Shown here piece after piece: positions 1-10,694 of a stretch of 64,000 nt of DNA. The notes beneath the pieces were generated by a model. The model worked only from the letters and a program-made list of their open reading frames with translations, did not search any database and had not been told where the DNA came from. The first letter of the stretch is position 1, and the number at the start of each line of letters is the position of its first letter. This DNA is from Phytophthora sp. 'mugwort' (Eukaryota; Oomycota; Peronosporomycetes; Peronosporales; Peronosporaceae): the NCBI GenBank assembly GCA_033558025.1, contig JAUCEF010000005.1:7068001-7132000 (forward strand), written 5' to 3'. Made by a program: the position numbers and the translations under genes.

Positions 1-1525
1 TTCATCTCTCCGGGACATCATTGTTCGCTTGCTCCATCCCCTCGGCCAGCTCCAACTTTGCGGAGAGTATTTCGACTCCTCCGACATTTTTTCGGACACC
101 TCCTCCGATCCCTCCACTCCGTCCCCTTTGTTCATCTCTTGTGATGCAGTCCACCCCGCCGGACGGAAGTCGGGTGCTTGGGCTTCATATAAGGTGTCTG
201 CACTTGCAGGGTTCGCCTTGCCTTCGAGATCGTCCGGAGAGACGATTTCTGCGACATTTTTTGCCTGGCCTTCTTTTGGTCTGTCCTCGTCTGCGAATCC
301 TTCGCCTGCTGCATCTTCACGCATGATGCCTCCTACTGTTGGTCCTTCTTCTGCATAGCCATCTTCTGAGGACACCTTTCGTGGATTATTTAGCTTGCTT
401 TAGAGTCGGGATGGGCAAATACAATCGTGCTATCAATGACATTGATGCGAGGAAATTTCCATATCTCATCCCCAACCACTGAAATTTGAGAAAATAATAA
501 GAAACGTTACAATCACCGAGGTCAGTGATTAGAATGGAATGTATTTACTACTCGGATTTGCATGTGACAACTCGTTACAGGTTGCAATGTAGCTCGTGTG
601 CTCCTTGAGCGAGCGCAATTAAAGGCAATGTATTCAACTGTTAACACTTTCATTTACGCCCTAACCTACGCAATGGCTCTTATCCTGCGCCGAGTGCCCA
701 ACAAGCCAGGCCGCCCCAAGAACTCAAGACGAAGACTTGCTAGAGGTTCCGTGTGACCTGTAGCACATGCACGAAGATGACGGCTCACCCCCAGCGGGCT
801 AGCGGCTGTGGCCCCAGGGCTGGCGGCTCGCAGCAAAGCGGAAGGAAGCCAGCCGCCTGTCGAGCAAGGTGCAGCACCACAAGAAGCAGATCGACAAGGT
901 CGGCCGGTGGGAGGTGGAGGAGCCCGATGAAGAAACGAAGGAGAGCGAGGACGTGACCACGGAGGTCTCGTCGTCTCGGCGGGCGGTGTGGGTCACGGAC
1001 CCTTCCAATTTTCAGCGAGCCAAGACGCTGGTTCACCTGGACTGGACGAATGTCATCGACGTGCGAGTAGTATTCTAGCAGAGCGGACCGTAGTATTAGG
1101 TGATATTACTACTTTATGATACTATTGTTTAAACTTTAGAGCTACTAATACAGACAAAAGTTTCGCGTCCAGTTTGGGTCAGATCTCACTAACGTCGCGT
1201 TGGCTGTAGTCAGCTAGACTCGGGTCAGATTTGCACCTAAATCGTACAGTTAATGCTCCACACCATGGCACTACAAGCCCGAATCGTAAATTCACAGCCG
1301 AGATAAGTTGATGGTCTAACGAGACCCACATTAGGCAAGGTGTATTAGAGCGGATATTTTCAACTATTATTATAAAACCCGTGGGTAGAATCTGGTTTCG
1401 AGCATAAATAGCACTACAACAATGGCCTTTTCAGCAGACGTTGAAGTTAAGGGAAGATGCAAACATGTACTTATGCACGCGATTGCTATTTATTGTCACT
1501 ACTCCGCTACTGCTTCTGTGTAACT
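1..1525. other. Repeat-rich left flank without a supportable gene
   Basis: I see no convincing coding sequence here. The open frames are short, mutually overlapping and compositionally ordinary. At about 672-756 a plus-strand frame reads a basic AT-hook-like stretch (KPGRPKNSRRR) and stops soon after; another open stretch follows to about 1078. These could be debris of a transposon-encoded DNA-binding protein, but frame breaks prevent a gene call. The stretch contains the left arm of an inverted repeat (440-487). Confidence 0.4.
440..487 (+). repeat. Left arm of inverted repeat flanking the MULE relic
   Basis: This stretch matches, in inverted orientation, 3891-3937. Both copies read CATTGATG, then GAGGAA(A)TTTCCATATC, then CATCC, CAA, CACTGA and ATTT, with scattered mismatches and one-base gaps. 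The arms face inward around the decayed MULE transposase, as expected for (sub)terminal repeats of that element. The match is about 45 bp, shorter than many MULE terminal repeats, so it may be only the surviving part. Confidence 0.5.
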
Positions 1526-3516
1526 TCAGTTTCCGCCCTTAGTTTTCTTGCGCTTGTTCTTCGGCTTCGGCCCTGGCATGAGTTCACGCTTGCCAAGCTC
1601 AGGGGGGTCAGACATAATAGGAGGAACACGAATCACCGGGTCTTCCTCCAGTGTGATATCTGTGGGTCACGGTCGGAAAGCTGTCATGTACGTCTCGCGA
1701 AAGTGGCCGATGGACATTCGCTTGGCATCGTACGAAGTGTCAAGAGTCTGGCCTTCCTTAACTGCAGCCGCGACGGCATGCACGCATGGAAACTCGTTGT
1801 CTTGCCAGTTACCGCAAGTGCACTCACGAGCCGGGGGATCTACAAGCCGTCCATGGGTTAGTGAAACCGAGGCGCTTCGATTTACCCAGGAACATCACGT
1901 TGTATGCAATCTCCAGACACGGTGTGACCTTGGATTGCTCGGCTGCAACAGCCAGTCGCTAGCGTTCACATGAAAGGAGGGGCACCAGCTCGATGTCCAT
2001 GCTCTTGGTCAGCCAATTTGCCCCCATCTTTCGTCGGTCGGATACGAGTTCACTAAGTTTCCTGAAGTACAGGTCAAAAGCATCGAGCGCCATTTCGCTG
2101 CGACAGTCGTTGCCCATCCAGCTATTAGCTTGTTCTGCCAGGTTGGATGTCGTTTCGTCGTAGGATGTCAGCCTAAACTGTTCTTGGTATTGTACGTCAT
2201 CCAGTGTTTTTATCGATACATTTCAAATACTCGACAGCAGCTGGCTTTGTCCTGCCGAGCTCTTCTCGAAGACATTGCAGTCGCTGTCACAGTCGCTGCG
2301 AACCATGTCGTTGATTAAACCCCGCTCCTTGCCCGTAAGTGATATTCCTTTGAAGTTGATGCTGGTCTTGATTAGTCGAGGACAGAAACGATGACCGGCA
2401 AGGGGGAAACATCATCAACAGCAGAGAGAAGGTTCTTTTGGCGGTCTGACACAACCGCGAAGCGGTCAGTTTTCCAGCGCCTCTTTGGCCACCTTTAGAA
2501 ACCAAACCCAACGTTCGGAATTTTCAACTGGGACAAGAGAAAACGCGAACGACAGGATATGGTTGTTGAAGTCCTTCGCGGTCGCAAGCCAGCTGCCCAT
2601 TTCACCCTTAACGTAAGCACCGTCCAACCTTTTGAATTAATTGTGCGGATGTTCCAGCATAAAGTCTTCGTGCATTGAGAGCGACCCAATTCTAATATGG
2701 GAGGAAGCACGCACGTTTGAACGTTCCATCGCCATATTTCCCGAAGCGCCAAATCGACCCAGGGTTTTCTCCGCCATCAGCTTCATGTAGCTTTCTAGCT
2801 TCCGGTGGCTGACAAGCCGCTCGACGTAGTTGCCTTTCGTTAAATGCTTGCTTGATTCCGGATATCGTCGATGGAGAGACTTTGAATCCCTAGCTAACCA
2901 GGAATTCCGAGATCGCTGCACCCGTCATACGCTCCGTTTTCCCGTCGTAGATAGGCAGCATCTCCGTCTCAATCATATGAGTGAGCTCCTTGACAGTCCG
3001 GGTGGTGTTGCTCTTGTCCTTTTCCGGGCGAGCAATGGTTCCTTCGGCAACAAGGTAACTTGAAAAACCCACGTACTTGATGTGGTTGTGGTAAACGTTG
3101 GCACGAGAGACTTTCCAAAACAAACTCAAAAGCACACACATTAATGGAAAACGGGCATTGGATGTCTTCGTCAGGCACATCTTTGTCGAAGAACTGTTGC
3201 CGGTTGAGCTTCTTGCACATGTACTTGGCGTTGCCTGCATCCTCGCGCTTACAGCTGAAATGCTGTACCTTCAGCTGAAAGCCACACGCTTGAGCGAACT
3301 CCTTGCGACCTCAGCTGGATGTCCTTTTGGGAGCCGTGATATTCCGTCCCCACGTTGTCCCGGTTTACGTAAGCGACGCCGAAGTCGTCTCCGCCCGGGT
3401 CGCATTGGTGCACTGCCACTCTCGCGTTCAATACTTGCTGTGGCGAGGTCAGCGGCTTCAAGGTTGAAAGGTACTTGCCCGTAGCAAGGTTGCTTCTTTG
3501 AAGACGATGGAGCCAT
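1526..3516 (-). pseudogene. Decayed MULE (Mutator-like) transposase
   Basis: The minus strand carries a broken MULE transposase. The clearest part is the C-terminal SWIM zinc finger near 1770-1835, with CxC (ECTCGNW) and CxH (PCVHAV), the pattern of MULE/FAR1 proteins. After it the frame meets one in-frame TGA (FRP*PTD, near 1670), then continues with a lysine-rich tail to the stop at 1526-1528. Upstream, pieces are spread over three frames: an N-terminal Cys/His region near 3130-3250 (CPFSINV), a middle piece near 2890-3100 and another at 2640-2920. The likely start is the ATG at 3514-3516 (MAPSSSKKQ). Several frameshifts and at least one stop make it non-functional. The family match is by motif, and I have not placed the DDE residues. 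Confidence 0.6.
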
Positions 3517-3890
3517 TTTGGTATATCTTGGTTGGTGGGTTCCTTGGAAATGAAGAAATGAAGCATAGCAAATAGAACCTATATCACTGGCACTATATTG
3601 GTCGTTACATTTTCATCGATCCTATTTATTGAATAGCAAGACTCCCATTGCAAGAAACTGCACTGCTTGCGATGCGCAGTAGTTTTTTTGCGACGTACCA
3701 ACAATTTGGCGATGTAGCAACAACTTACGAAGCCGCTACATCAGTCTAGGCCCCGTGGTGGCTCGCAAATCATAAATAGCCAGAAGTGTTGTGTTGATAC
3801 TACTTATAGTACTATTTAGAGAAATACTAATATAATTACTCATATACTGATTTGGCCCGGGTAGTTGCCAATTATCACCATCTGAAAATG

Positions 3891-3937
3891 AAATATCAGT
3901 GATTGAGGATGGGATATGGAAATTCCTCCCATCAATG
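3891..3937 (-). repeat. Right arm of inverted repeat flanking the MULE relic
   Basis: Inverted partner of 440-487. Together the arms would delimit an element of about 3.5 kb containing the dead MULE transposase. I could not identify target-site duplications outside the arms. Confidence 0.5.
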
Positions 3938-4335
3938 CACCAAATGCACACATGGCATTAATGCACCGTTATATCACGAATGCAGTGTATTTGGAGAGCT
4001 CCGACTGGGCGGTAACTTGAAAAGGCCGCGCTCCATGCGAATAGCGCGGCCACGCGCAAAATCCTCTACGATAACACAATTAAACCAAGTATGTGGCTGC
4101 CCGACGGACTTCGCGGCCACAAGATGCTAATTTTGCGTTCGTGCGCTTATTATCCCCTTGATGACGCAGAGCCCTCTCCATCATTTGTAATAGCACGGAA
4201 TACACCGAACTCTGTGACGACCTCCCTCCCTATTTCATGTCGGCGTCGAGGCTAGAGTGGCGACGTTCGATGATCGTGAAAAAGGAGTAAGGAGTGGAGT
4301 TGCATCGACTCACACGACACCGGATAACTGGCCTA

Positions 4336-4710
4336 ATGGCTTGGTGGACTGACAAACTTAGCCGGACTGCGGAACAGGACGAGTTATATTTTTGGTCCAC
4401 TGGATCCATGATTTATTCGATTCGGCACGAGCGAGCGCTCACGGAGTACCCACGACTTCATCCACACAAAACGAATGAATCGGTCAAAAAGCTCGTCTTC
4501 ATTTCCTGCAACGCTGGTAGCAAGGATGCCAAGACTAATATGTTCTACCATATCGAAGACGAAAGCGAGTGTGAATGCGACGATTGTGACGGCGTTACAT
4601 ATACCGCAGTCGCTAATGATTACGAGGATTGCAGCAGTTCAAGCATGGATGACTTCGACATTAGCAATTATTTTTCATACGACGGTAGTGAGGATACGTT
4701 TGCGTTTTGA
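4336..4710 (+). CDS. Hypothetical acidic protein, possibly not a real gene
   Basis: An open frame of 124 codons from an ATG at 4336 (an in-frame GTG lies at 4294). The C-terminal half is very acidic and Ser-rich, with a small Cys cluster (ECECDDCDG) and an Asp/Ser/Phe/Tyr-rich end. I do not recognise the family. It sits in a repeat-rich region between a dead transposon and the permease gene. No signal peptide or membrane segment is visible. It may be the end of a transposon protein or a chance frame. Confidence 0.2.
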   Translation: MAWWTDKLSRTAEQDELYFWSTGSMIYSIRHERALTEYPRLHPHKTNESVKKLVFISCNAGSKDAKTNMFYHIEDESECECDDCDGVTYTAVANDYEDCSSSSMDDFDISNYFSYDGSEDTFAF

Positions 4711-6203
4711 CTTTGTCGAGAATCTATTTTTGTTTGTTCGTGCTCATGTCGATTCGATTCGATGTGAGCACAAATGCAATCCGTGCGCTGCATTTATGAT
4801 GCATTTCGAGGAGGCATGGGCTCCAACGCGTTTTCTGGTGTAATTTGGTATCCTTGCAACTTAGGGTAATCGATTTGGGGGCGGATTGGCTGAGTCTCAT
4901 CTTTGAGTTATCCTTCGAAAAAAAATGATTATCTAATGGCGGTACTGTACAGACTAGAACGTGAGAACGAGACGCCTGATATATCCAAATTCAAGAGGGT
5001 ATTTGACTATTGCAAGAGAAACTAACAAATACAAATGCTTTTTGTTAGTTATTTTGATATTAAGTATAATAAAACTTCAAAGGCATCGAGTTTCAACCGT
5101 CTCGTTCTCACGCACTCGTTCCTCGCGCGCTCAAATCTATTTACTACTGTTGAATGATACTAGTAGTCATCTTGACGCCGGCTTAATGCGATGCCAGATC
5201 TGTGTAGTTTATTTATTATTTGCATTTATTTGAGAGCGCATCTTAGCGAGGTCACCAACAGTGAGGCTACATATTGGAGTGGATTGGCACAACTATTTAA
5301 GGTGTAGGCTGTCAACAGCTTTCACACTTCAATTCAGAATATTGGGGAAACGGTTTTACAACGAGGAACATGATGGCAATTACCCATATTAATTTAGCGC
5401 GTTTCAGTGACCCCGTACAAGCGGGCAATTATCCGTATAGCATGTGTATTCCGGTATATGTAGTGGGTCTTACTGCCCCACTTCCGCGGATAAACGCCAC
5501 CTTCAATATGGACGAGAGCCAACCAAGTCCGGCACCTTCGATCCCATATCTCGCCGGCGTCCGTCAAGTATTCAGTAGCAGCCGCCAACGACAAGTGATT
5601 GTTGCGCATCACCGCGGCAGTGACCCAGACTTCAGCGACTGCCTTCTCTGGGCTGCTACTGACGAGTGTCGACGTAGCGGTTCCCCCCCCCTCCCTCGCC
5701 TCACGGCAACAAGGTATTAGCTCTACCTTCGAAAGCGTATATGTCTACCCTATTGGGAACAGCTTGTAGTGACTGCATTCGTACGAAGCAGTGACATCGC
5801 ATGCGGAGCTGGCCAGCCACACTAACATTTTCCTACCGCTCAATACTAAGCGGAGTTGATGCATCAGCTGAAGTCAAGTCAATCGCAATTGATTGAAGTG
5901 CCATCTGTGAGATGAAAATCGGGTGACGCAGCCTGCATCACCGGCAGGGGCGGTATCAGCGAGCCTCATGTTTGACATTTTCACCGTTTTCTGTTCATGT
6001 GAGTCCGGCTTTCTTGTAAATGCGCCAATCAGAACCGACCTACGCTTTCAAATCAGCCAATCCGATTTCTTTGCGAGCATGTTGCAGTTCGCCAACTCTC
6101 TGCGATTGTGAAGCTAGGTTTCCATTTCTTCAGACCTGAACTTGAGTTGCGGAGGAGTCGTCCCATCTCGCTGTGCCGGGAATCTCTGATCGATCCTCGA
6201 GAC
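4711..6203. other. Intergenic stretch, no supportable gene
   Basis: AT-rich sequence with short overlapping frames. A 116-codon plus-strand frame at 5370-5720 begins with ATG but looks like no known family and has a competing minus-strand frame over the same bases. I see nothing else to annotate. Confidence 0.4.
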
Positions 6204-6220
6204 TCACTTTGCAATTTACC
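6204..6220 (+). promoter_or_regulatory. Oomycete Inr+FPR core promoter of the permease
   Basis: TCACTTTGCAATTTACC fits the oomycete initiator (YCAYTYY) followed by the flanking promoter region (CAWTTTNYY). It lies 28 bp before the ATG at 6249, so transcription would start downstream of an in-frame ATG at 6108 and rule that ATG out as the start. A run of twelve C begins inside its end (6219-6230) and lies in the predicted 5' leader. Confidence 0.65.
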
Positions 6221-6248
6221 CCCCCCCCCCACTGTCGACGTCCGAGTC

Positions 6249-7703
6249 ATGAGCACGCGCGTCCCGAACCGTGTCAACGGCCCGAGCGTTGCAGTTGAAG
6301 GTCCTCAACGATATGCCAAGACTCCCCACCTGTGGGCACTCGGCGTAGGTGCCGTCATCAGTGGCGATTTCTTTGGCTGGCAGGTAGCACTCGTCGCCGG
6401 TTTCGACGGTCTGCTCATCCTGCTCGCTGTGGTCACGGTGCAGTATGTGCTGCTGTCGTTCTCCATTGCCGAGTTGTCGGCTACGGTGCCGCACGGCGGT
6501 GGCCCGTACGTGTTTGCTCTGCACGGTATTGGCAAGATGGCGGCGTTCTTTGCTGGGATTGCCGAGTGTCTGAAGGTCGTGGTGACCACGGGAGTGGCTG
6601 CGACTGGTATCGGCTCGTATTTCGCCGAGATCATTGGTGTTAGCACAGACTGCGGCCCGATCTGGTGGGTCATTTGCTACGTCGTCTTCGTGACGCTCAA
6701 TGTCATGGGCGTAGAAATGACCTTCCGTGTGCAGGCGGCCGCTACCGTCATGTCGGTGATCGTGCTGCTAGTGTTTTACATTGGCGCTGCTAGCAAGATC
6801 TCGTACCAGGACTGGGTTGTCGACCGCGACTGGAACTACAAGGGCTGGGACGGGATCCTTCAGGGCGCTTCATTCACATTGTGGTTCTATCTGGGCATTG
6901 AGGAGCTGCCACTTGCCATTGACGAGACTATCGAACCTACCAAGAATATGCCGCGCGGCCTTTTGACGTCCATCGTCACTCTAATCGTCATCTCATTCTG
7001 CACGGTCATCTTCAACTCGATGATCAGCCCTGGTGCTGATGAGATGTACGTCAACTCGTCCCCGCTTCTTGCTGGCTACAAAACTGTATTTGGCGATAAC
7101 AGCACGACTTCGGCATTCACGTGGATCCTGATCGTGGGGCTCATCTCGAGTTTCCACTCGTTCGTGTTCTGCATGGGCAAACTACTGTACGCCATCGCTT
7201 GCGACGGCTACCTGCCGCACATCTTGACGAAGCTGCACCCGACGCGTGGAACGACGTACGTGTCTTTGATTGCCGGAAGTCTTATTGCGCTCGTTTTGGT
7301 AATTGTGCTTCACTTTGCCATTGGTGACACGCGTCTTGGGTCGGTGCTGATCAACCTCGCTCTGATTGGCGCTATCGTCTCCTATATCTTCCAGCTGACG
7401 GCCTTTATCATGTTGCGTGTACGCGAGCCTGAGCGCCCCCGTCCATATAAGAGTCCCTTCGGTGTCCCAGGTGCCGTCTTGTGCATCATCCTGTGCATCT
7501 TCTCACTCGTGTCCATTATTTACAACGGTGCGTCGAGCTACGTTTTCCTGGCGTCTGTGCTTGTTGCCATTGGCTACTTTGCTATCGGTGCCGCTTACTT
7601 CGTGTACCGCGTGAAGCCGCGTCTCGAGGTAGGCAACACTCCATTGTCGGCTAAGGAGTTCAGGGAGAACCTCATGAGCCCACGCGTGTCCAGCAAGGTG
7701 TAA
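6249..7703 (+). CDS. APC-superfamily permease, ethanolamine/amino-acid type
   Basis: A 484-residue membrane transporter with roughly twelve hydrophobic segments and a short cytoplasmic N terminus. The first segment contains GVGAVISGDFFGWQ, very like the GxGxVISGxxFGW motif of bacterial ethanolamine permeases and related APC amino-acid transporters; LWFYLGIEELPLA in the middle also fits the APC fold. It most likely moves an amino acid or amine across the plasma membrane by proton coupling; the substrate cannot be read from sequence. The start at 6249 is chosen because the core promoter lies just upstream and the following residues lead straight into the family. No introns. It is convergent with glutamate decarboxylase, with 166 bp between the stops. 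Whether it exchanges glutamate and GABA is speculation. Confidence 0.85.
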   Translation: MSTRVPNRVNGPSVAVEGPQRYAKTPHLWALGVGAVISGDFFGWQVALVAGFDGLLILLAVVTVQYVLLSFSIAELSATVPHGGGPYVFALHGIGKMAAFFAGIAECLKVVVTTGVAATGIGSYFAEIIGVSTDCGPIWWVICYVVFVTLNVMGVEMTFRVQAAATVMSVIVLLVFYIGAASKISYQDWVVDRDWNYKGWDGILQGASFTLWFYLGIEELPLAIDETIEPTKNMPRGLLTSIVTLIVISFCTVIFNSMISPGADEMYVNSSPLLAGYKTVFGDNSTTSAFTWILIVGLISSFHSFVFCMGKLLYAIACDGYLPHILTKLHPTRGTTYVSLIAGSLIALVLVIVLHFAIGDTRLGSVLINLALIGAIVSYIFQLTAFIMLRVREPERPRPYKSPFGVPGAVLCIILCIFSLVSIIYNGASSYVFLASVLVAIGYFAIGAAYFVYRVKPRLEVGNTPLSAKEFRENLMSPRVSSKV

Positions 7704-7869
7704 GCAGTGACTCAAATGATTTTATTAGCGTAGTCAGAATTTCCAACTAAAAGGTTTCGACCTCGATAAGCTGTCCAAATCGCTTGTGACTTGGCCGCAC
7801 CAGTACAATTATCACAATAAGCAAAGAGTCTGAGTGAAAATGTGTACCAATAGGTTGCTTTTTGTAGTC

Positions 7870-9396
7870 TTAGATGCACAACTTTAGGTGCGTGATATGC
7901 CTCGGGCCCTTAATAGCCCCATGGCCAACCTTGTTCGAGGCGAGCTTTGTATGTTTAATCTTCACAACAGCCGGCATTGGGTGCACCGCCATACTACTCG
8001 TCGTCATACTGGTCTTGGCTGGCGACGTGTGCGACAGGCGCGAGTGTTGTTCTAGCGCTACGACCGCGTGCAGAATGTCCTGTACCAGCAGCTTAGCCAT
8101 TTGGCACGAGAAATTTTGCTTGACGACGACGCGCATGATCGTCAGAGACTCGGCGCCCTTGGAGCAGGTGTATGCCGGGACGATCCAGCCACGGCCTTTG
8201 AGTTTCTCTTGGATGTTGAAACAGGTGTAAGCAGACGAATCTTTGAGCGAGAAAGCAACCAGTGGCATGTGCGCCTTGTCCACAATATTAAAGAGCCCAG
8301 TGTCCTCTAGGGCCTTGCGGAGAAACGCAGCATTGTCCATACTGGCCTCCATGATACGACGGTAGCCATCGAAACCAAATCGGACCAAATTGTAGTACTG
8401 AGCGACGACGTTCCCAGCTCCCTTGGAAAAGTTAAGTGTGAATGACGACTGGTCTCCGCCCAGATAGTTGACATGGAATACGAGATCATCGGGAAGATCT
8501 TCCTTCTCGCGCCAGATCGCCCAGCCCATGCCAGCGTATACAAGTCCGAACTTGTGGCCACTGACGTTGATCGACTTGACGTTGGGCAACCTGAAGTCCC
8601 ACAGGAGATCAGGACTAATGAATGGCGCAATGAAGCCACCACTTGCTGCGTCGACGTGAAGCGGGATGTGCCAGTCATTGAACTCGTTCTGTTCTACCAG
8701 CATATCGTGGATACCTTTGATGTCCTCGTACTCGCCGTTGAAAGTGCTGCCAAGGATGGCACCCACACCAATCGTGTTCTCATCAAGCAGGGGCCTTGCT
8801 CGTTCTGCGGTCAGTACGAGGCAATCGGGCGATACATCGGCTTCCCGGATCTCGATCTCGAAGTACTTGCACATCTTGTGCCAGCAAACCTGCACATTGG
8901 AGCCGAATACCATGTTGGGCTTGTCGTATGGCAGACCGGCAGTAAGGCGGCGGTCCTTCCACCGGCGCTTCATGGCGAGTCCAGCAAGCATAATTGCTTC
9001 GGACGAACCGATGCATCCAGTACCTGTGGCTTTCACGCCTTCCTCAAGAGGAGCATGGTACAGATTCGCGAGCATCTGCACGCAGCGGTTGTGGATCTCG
9101 GCAGTCTGTGGATACTGATCCAGATCGATGTAGTTCTTGCGAAGTCCTTCAATCATGAGTTCTTCCGCTTCTTGTTCCATGTACGTCGTCACAAAAGAGG
9201 CCAGGTTCATACTGGGGTTGCCATCAAGAGCGAGTTCGTCCTTGATCATCTGGTGGGCAACTCGAGCTGGTACCGAGTGCTTCGGAAACGTATCCGTGGC
9301 CAGGTCGCTGCACATGAACGGGTGGCCGTACACAGGCTCCGACTCATTGAGCATCTCATTCGATTCGCGTGGAGTCTTGGTCGTGTTCACCTGCAT
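7870..9396 (-). CDS. GAD: Glutamate decarboxylase
   Basis: A 508-residue, intron-free pyridoxal-phosphate enzyme that decarboxylates L-glutamate to GABA, probably in the cytosol. The match to bacterial GadB and plant GAD runs nearly end to end: IGSSEA, the PLP-pocket HVDAASGGFIAPF, and SGHKFG with the Schiff-base lysine at Lys282, followed by NYLGG and NFSKGAG. The last roughly 45 residues form a basic, Ser/Thr/Lys-rich tail beyond the bacterial enzyme. Plant GAD carries a calmodulin-binding tail in this place; here no clear Trp-anchored helix is visible, so calmodulin control is unproven. The gene is convergent with the permease. A decayed copy of its 3' end lies upstream at about 10345-10440. 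Confidence 0.93.
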   Translation of the reverse strand: MQVNTTKTPRESNEMLNESEPVYGHPFMCSDLATDTFPKHSVPARVAHQMIKDELALDGNPSMNLASFVTTYMEQEAEELMIEGLRKNYIDLDQYPQTAEIHNRCVQMLANLYHAPLEEGVKATGTGCIGSSEAIMLAGLAMKRRWKDRRLTAGLPYDKPNMVFGSNVQVCWHKMCKYFEIEIREADVSPDCLVLTAERARPLLDENTIGVGAILGSTFNGEYEDIKGIHDMLVEQNEFNDWHIPLHVDAASGGFIAPFISPDLLWDFRLPNVKSINVSGHKFGLVYAGMGWAIWREKEDLPDDLVFHVNYLGGDQSSFTLNFSKGAGNVVAQYYNLVRFGFDGYRRIMEASMDNAAFLRKALEDTGLFNIVDKAHMPLVAFSLKDSSAYTCFNIQEKLKGRGWIVPAYTCSKGAESLTIMRVVVKQNFSCQMAKLLVQDILHAVVALEQHSRLSHTSPAKTSMTTSSMAVHPMPAVVKIKHTKLASNKVGHGAIKGPRHITHLKLCI

Positions 9397-9403
9397 CGTG
9401 GGT

Positions 9404-9420
9404 AAAAGTTGAGAGATTGA
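9404..9420 (-). promoter_or_regulatory. Possible Inr/FPR-like promoter of GAD
   Basis: On the minus strand the sequence reads TCAATCTCTCAACTTTT, 8-24 bp before the GAD ATG. It resembles an oomycete initiator plus flanking region but departs from consensus at several positions, so the call is tentative. Confidence 0.3.
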
Positions 9421-10344
9421 AGTCGTTTGAACAGATAGCTACTGGATCAGTGGCTTGGGGAACTGTCAGTAAAACTGGAAATGGTTGACAATTGACCGAG
9501 ACGAGGTTAAGTTACAGCTCGTAGGCGCTGTACGAGACGTGAACTCTATTTTCGCTGGTGTTGGTTGCATGCTTTTACAGCAATGCTAACAGAATTATCC
9601 CTACAAAATTGGATCGAGTACAAAACTGCACGATCGCAGGAAGATCCGACGCTCGCAGCCATTCCTTTGGTGTGGGCGAATCTTTGCTATTCCTGGAGCA
9701 TAGCATCCCTACTCGATACTGACAACGTCCCGACGTCTTCGCATTCTAAGTAGCTTTATTCCGGAAAAAAAGCCCGCATCAGTTGCGGGGCACTGCGAAC
9801 CGACGTGGTGTCTACAGAGATGGGTTTATGGAGGAACCTTGTGCGTTGAGCGCCCATATTCATCGTCTGACGCCCCAAGGATATCGATTTGCCCTCAGAT
9901 GGCTCTCCCTAGCAGCTGGTGTGCAGTAGTATTCACGGCATGTAAGTTAAAGTAATTCGGCCAATAGGAGGTCAGGATAATGTATCCATGATCAGGGATA
10001 TTTCAGTCGAGAAGTTGGCAGTAGCCAATCAGACGGCGACGTTCTTCAGCTGTGATAGCCAGGGGTACAACGCCACATCCGTGTCAAGCTAGGTAGTGCC
10101 GTCCAATGTTGTTCACATGAGACAGCGTGTGCCTTTTCTTCAATGCCGCTACTTCGTGGAAATGTACTAAATACAACTTGGCGGTCAGTGTAGAACAATA
10201 AGCGAAGCTCTACAATTGGTGTCGTCAGGTCAAGTACAAGTTAGGAATCCGTACGACTACCACAATAAGCAAAGTGTACCAAGAAATATACCACAATTTC
10301 GCCTCTTACAGCACCTTAGCCGACCAGGCGATTTTTGTGTGCTA
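9421..10344. other. Intergenic stretch upstream of GAD
   Basis: No gene is supported here. Near 10255-10275 the sequence CACAATAAGCAAAG repeats 7813-7826, just downstream of the GAD stop, so the duplicated segment described next may begin here. Confidence 0.4.
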
Positions 10345-10440
10345 TATCAGTAGGCGCGAGTGCTGCGCTATCGGGACGACCACGTGCAGAAGGAACCAAC
10401 AGCTTGGCCACTTTTTGACTATGATAAATTTGATTGGCGC
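10345..10440 (-). pseudogene. Degenerate copy of the GAD 3' coding region
   Basis: About 95 bp aligns with 8036-8140 inside GAD in the same orientation. Shared blocks include AGGCGCGAGTG, CTA-CG, ACGACC-CGTGCAGAA, ACCA-CAGCTT-GCCA and AAATTT-TTG. Translated on the minus strand it reads VAKLLVPSARG where GAD reads MAKLLVQDILH. A further match (CACAATAAGCAAAG) near 10260 corresponds to sequence just past the GAD stop. I read this as the remnant of a duplicated decarboxylase whose body was lost, or as a partial 3' duplication. Confidence 0.55.
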
Positions 10441-10694
10441 AGCGCGGTCTCGGAGCTTTGCGATTGAATGAAAAGCGGATCAGCACTGCAGTTCGTATGC
10501 GGGCCGCGGAAGGGGGTCGCGTATTGAAGATCGCGTTCATACAGTACATGTAGCGAGATGCTCTTTCGTGTCCGGCGCTATGATTCGTCAAAACAACGGA
10601 CTGTATCCACTTGTGATTGGCGTGAAAAGGACGATAACATAGCGCATCCCCCAATTGACGATCTTCCAGCAGATCTCCCCCGCAATCTCCCTCC

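Noticed and set aside
753..1078. Short plus-strand frames with basic, AT-hook-like residues
   Set aside because: Broken by stops and shifts, unrecognised, inside repeat-rich DNA.
6108..6248. N-terminal extension of the permease from ATG 6108
   Set aside because: The core promoter at 6204-6220 lies inside it and the extension has no family similarity.
8473..9405. 310-codon plus-strand open frame opposite GAD
   Set aside because: It is the antisense shadow of a strongly conserved GAD; the protein has no family features and no promoter.
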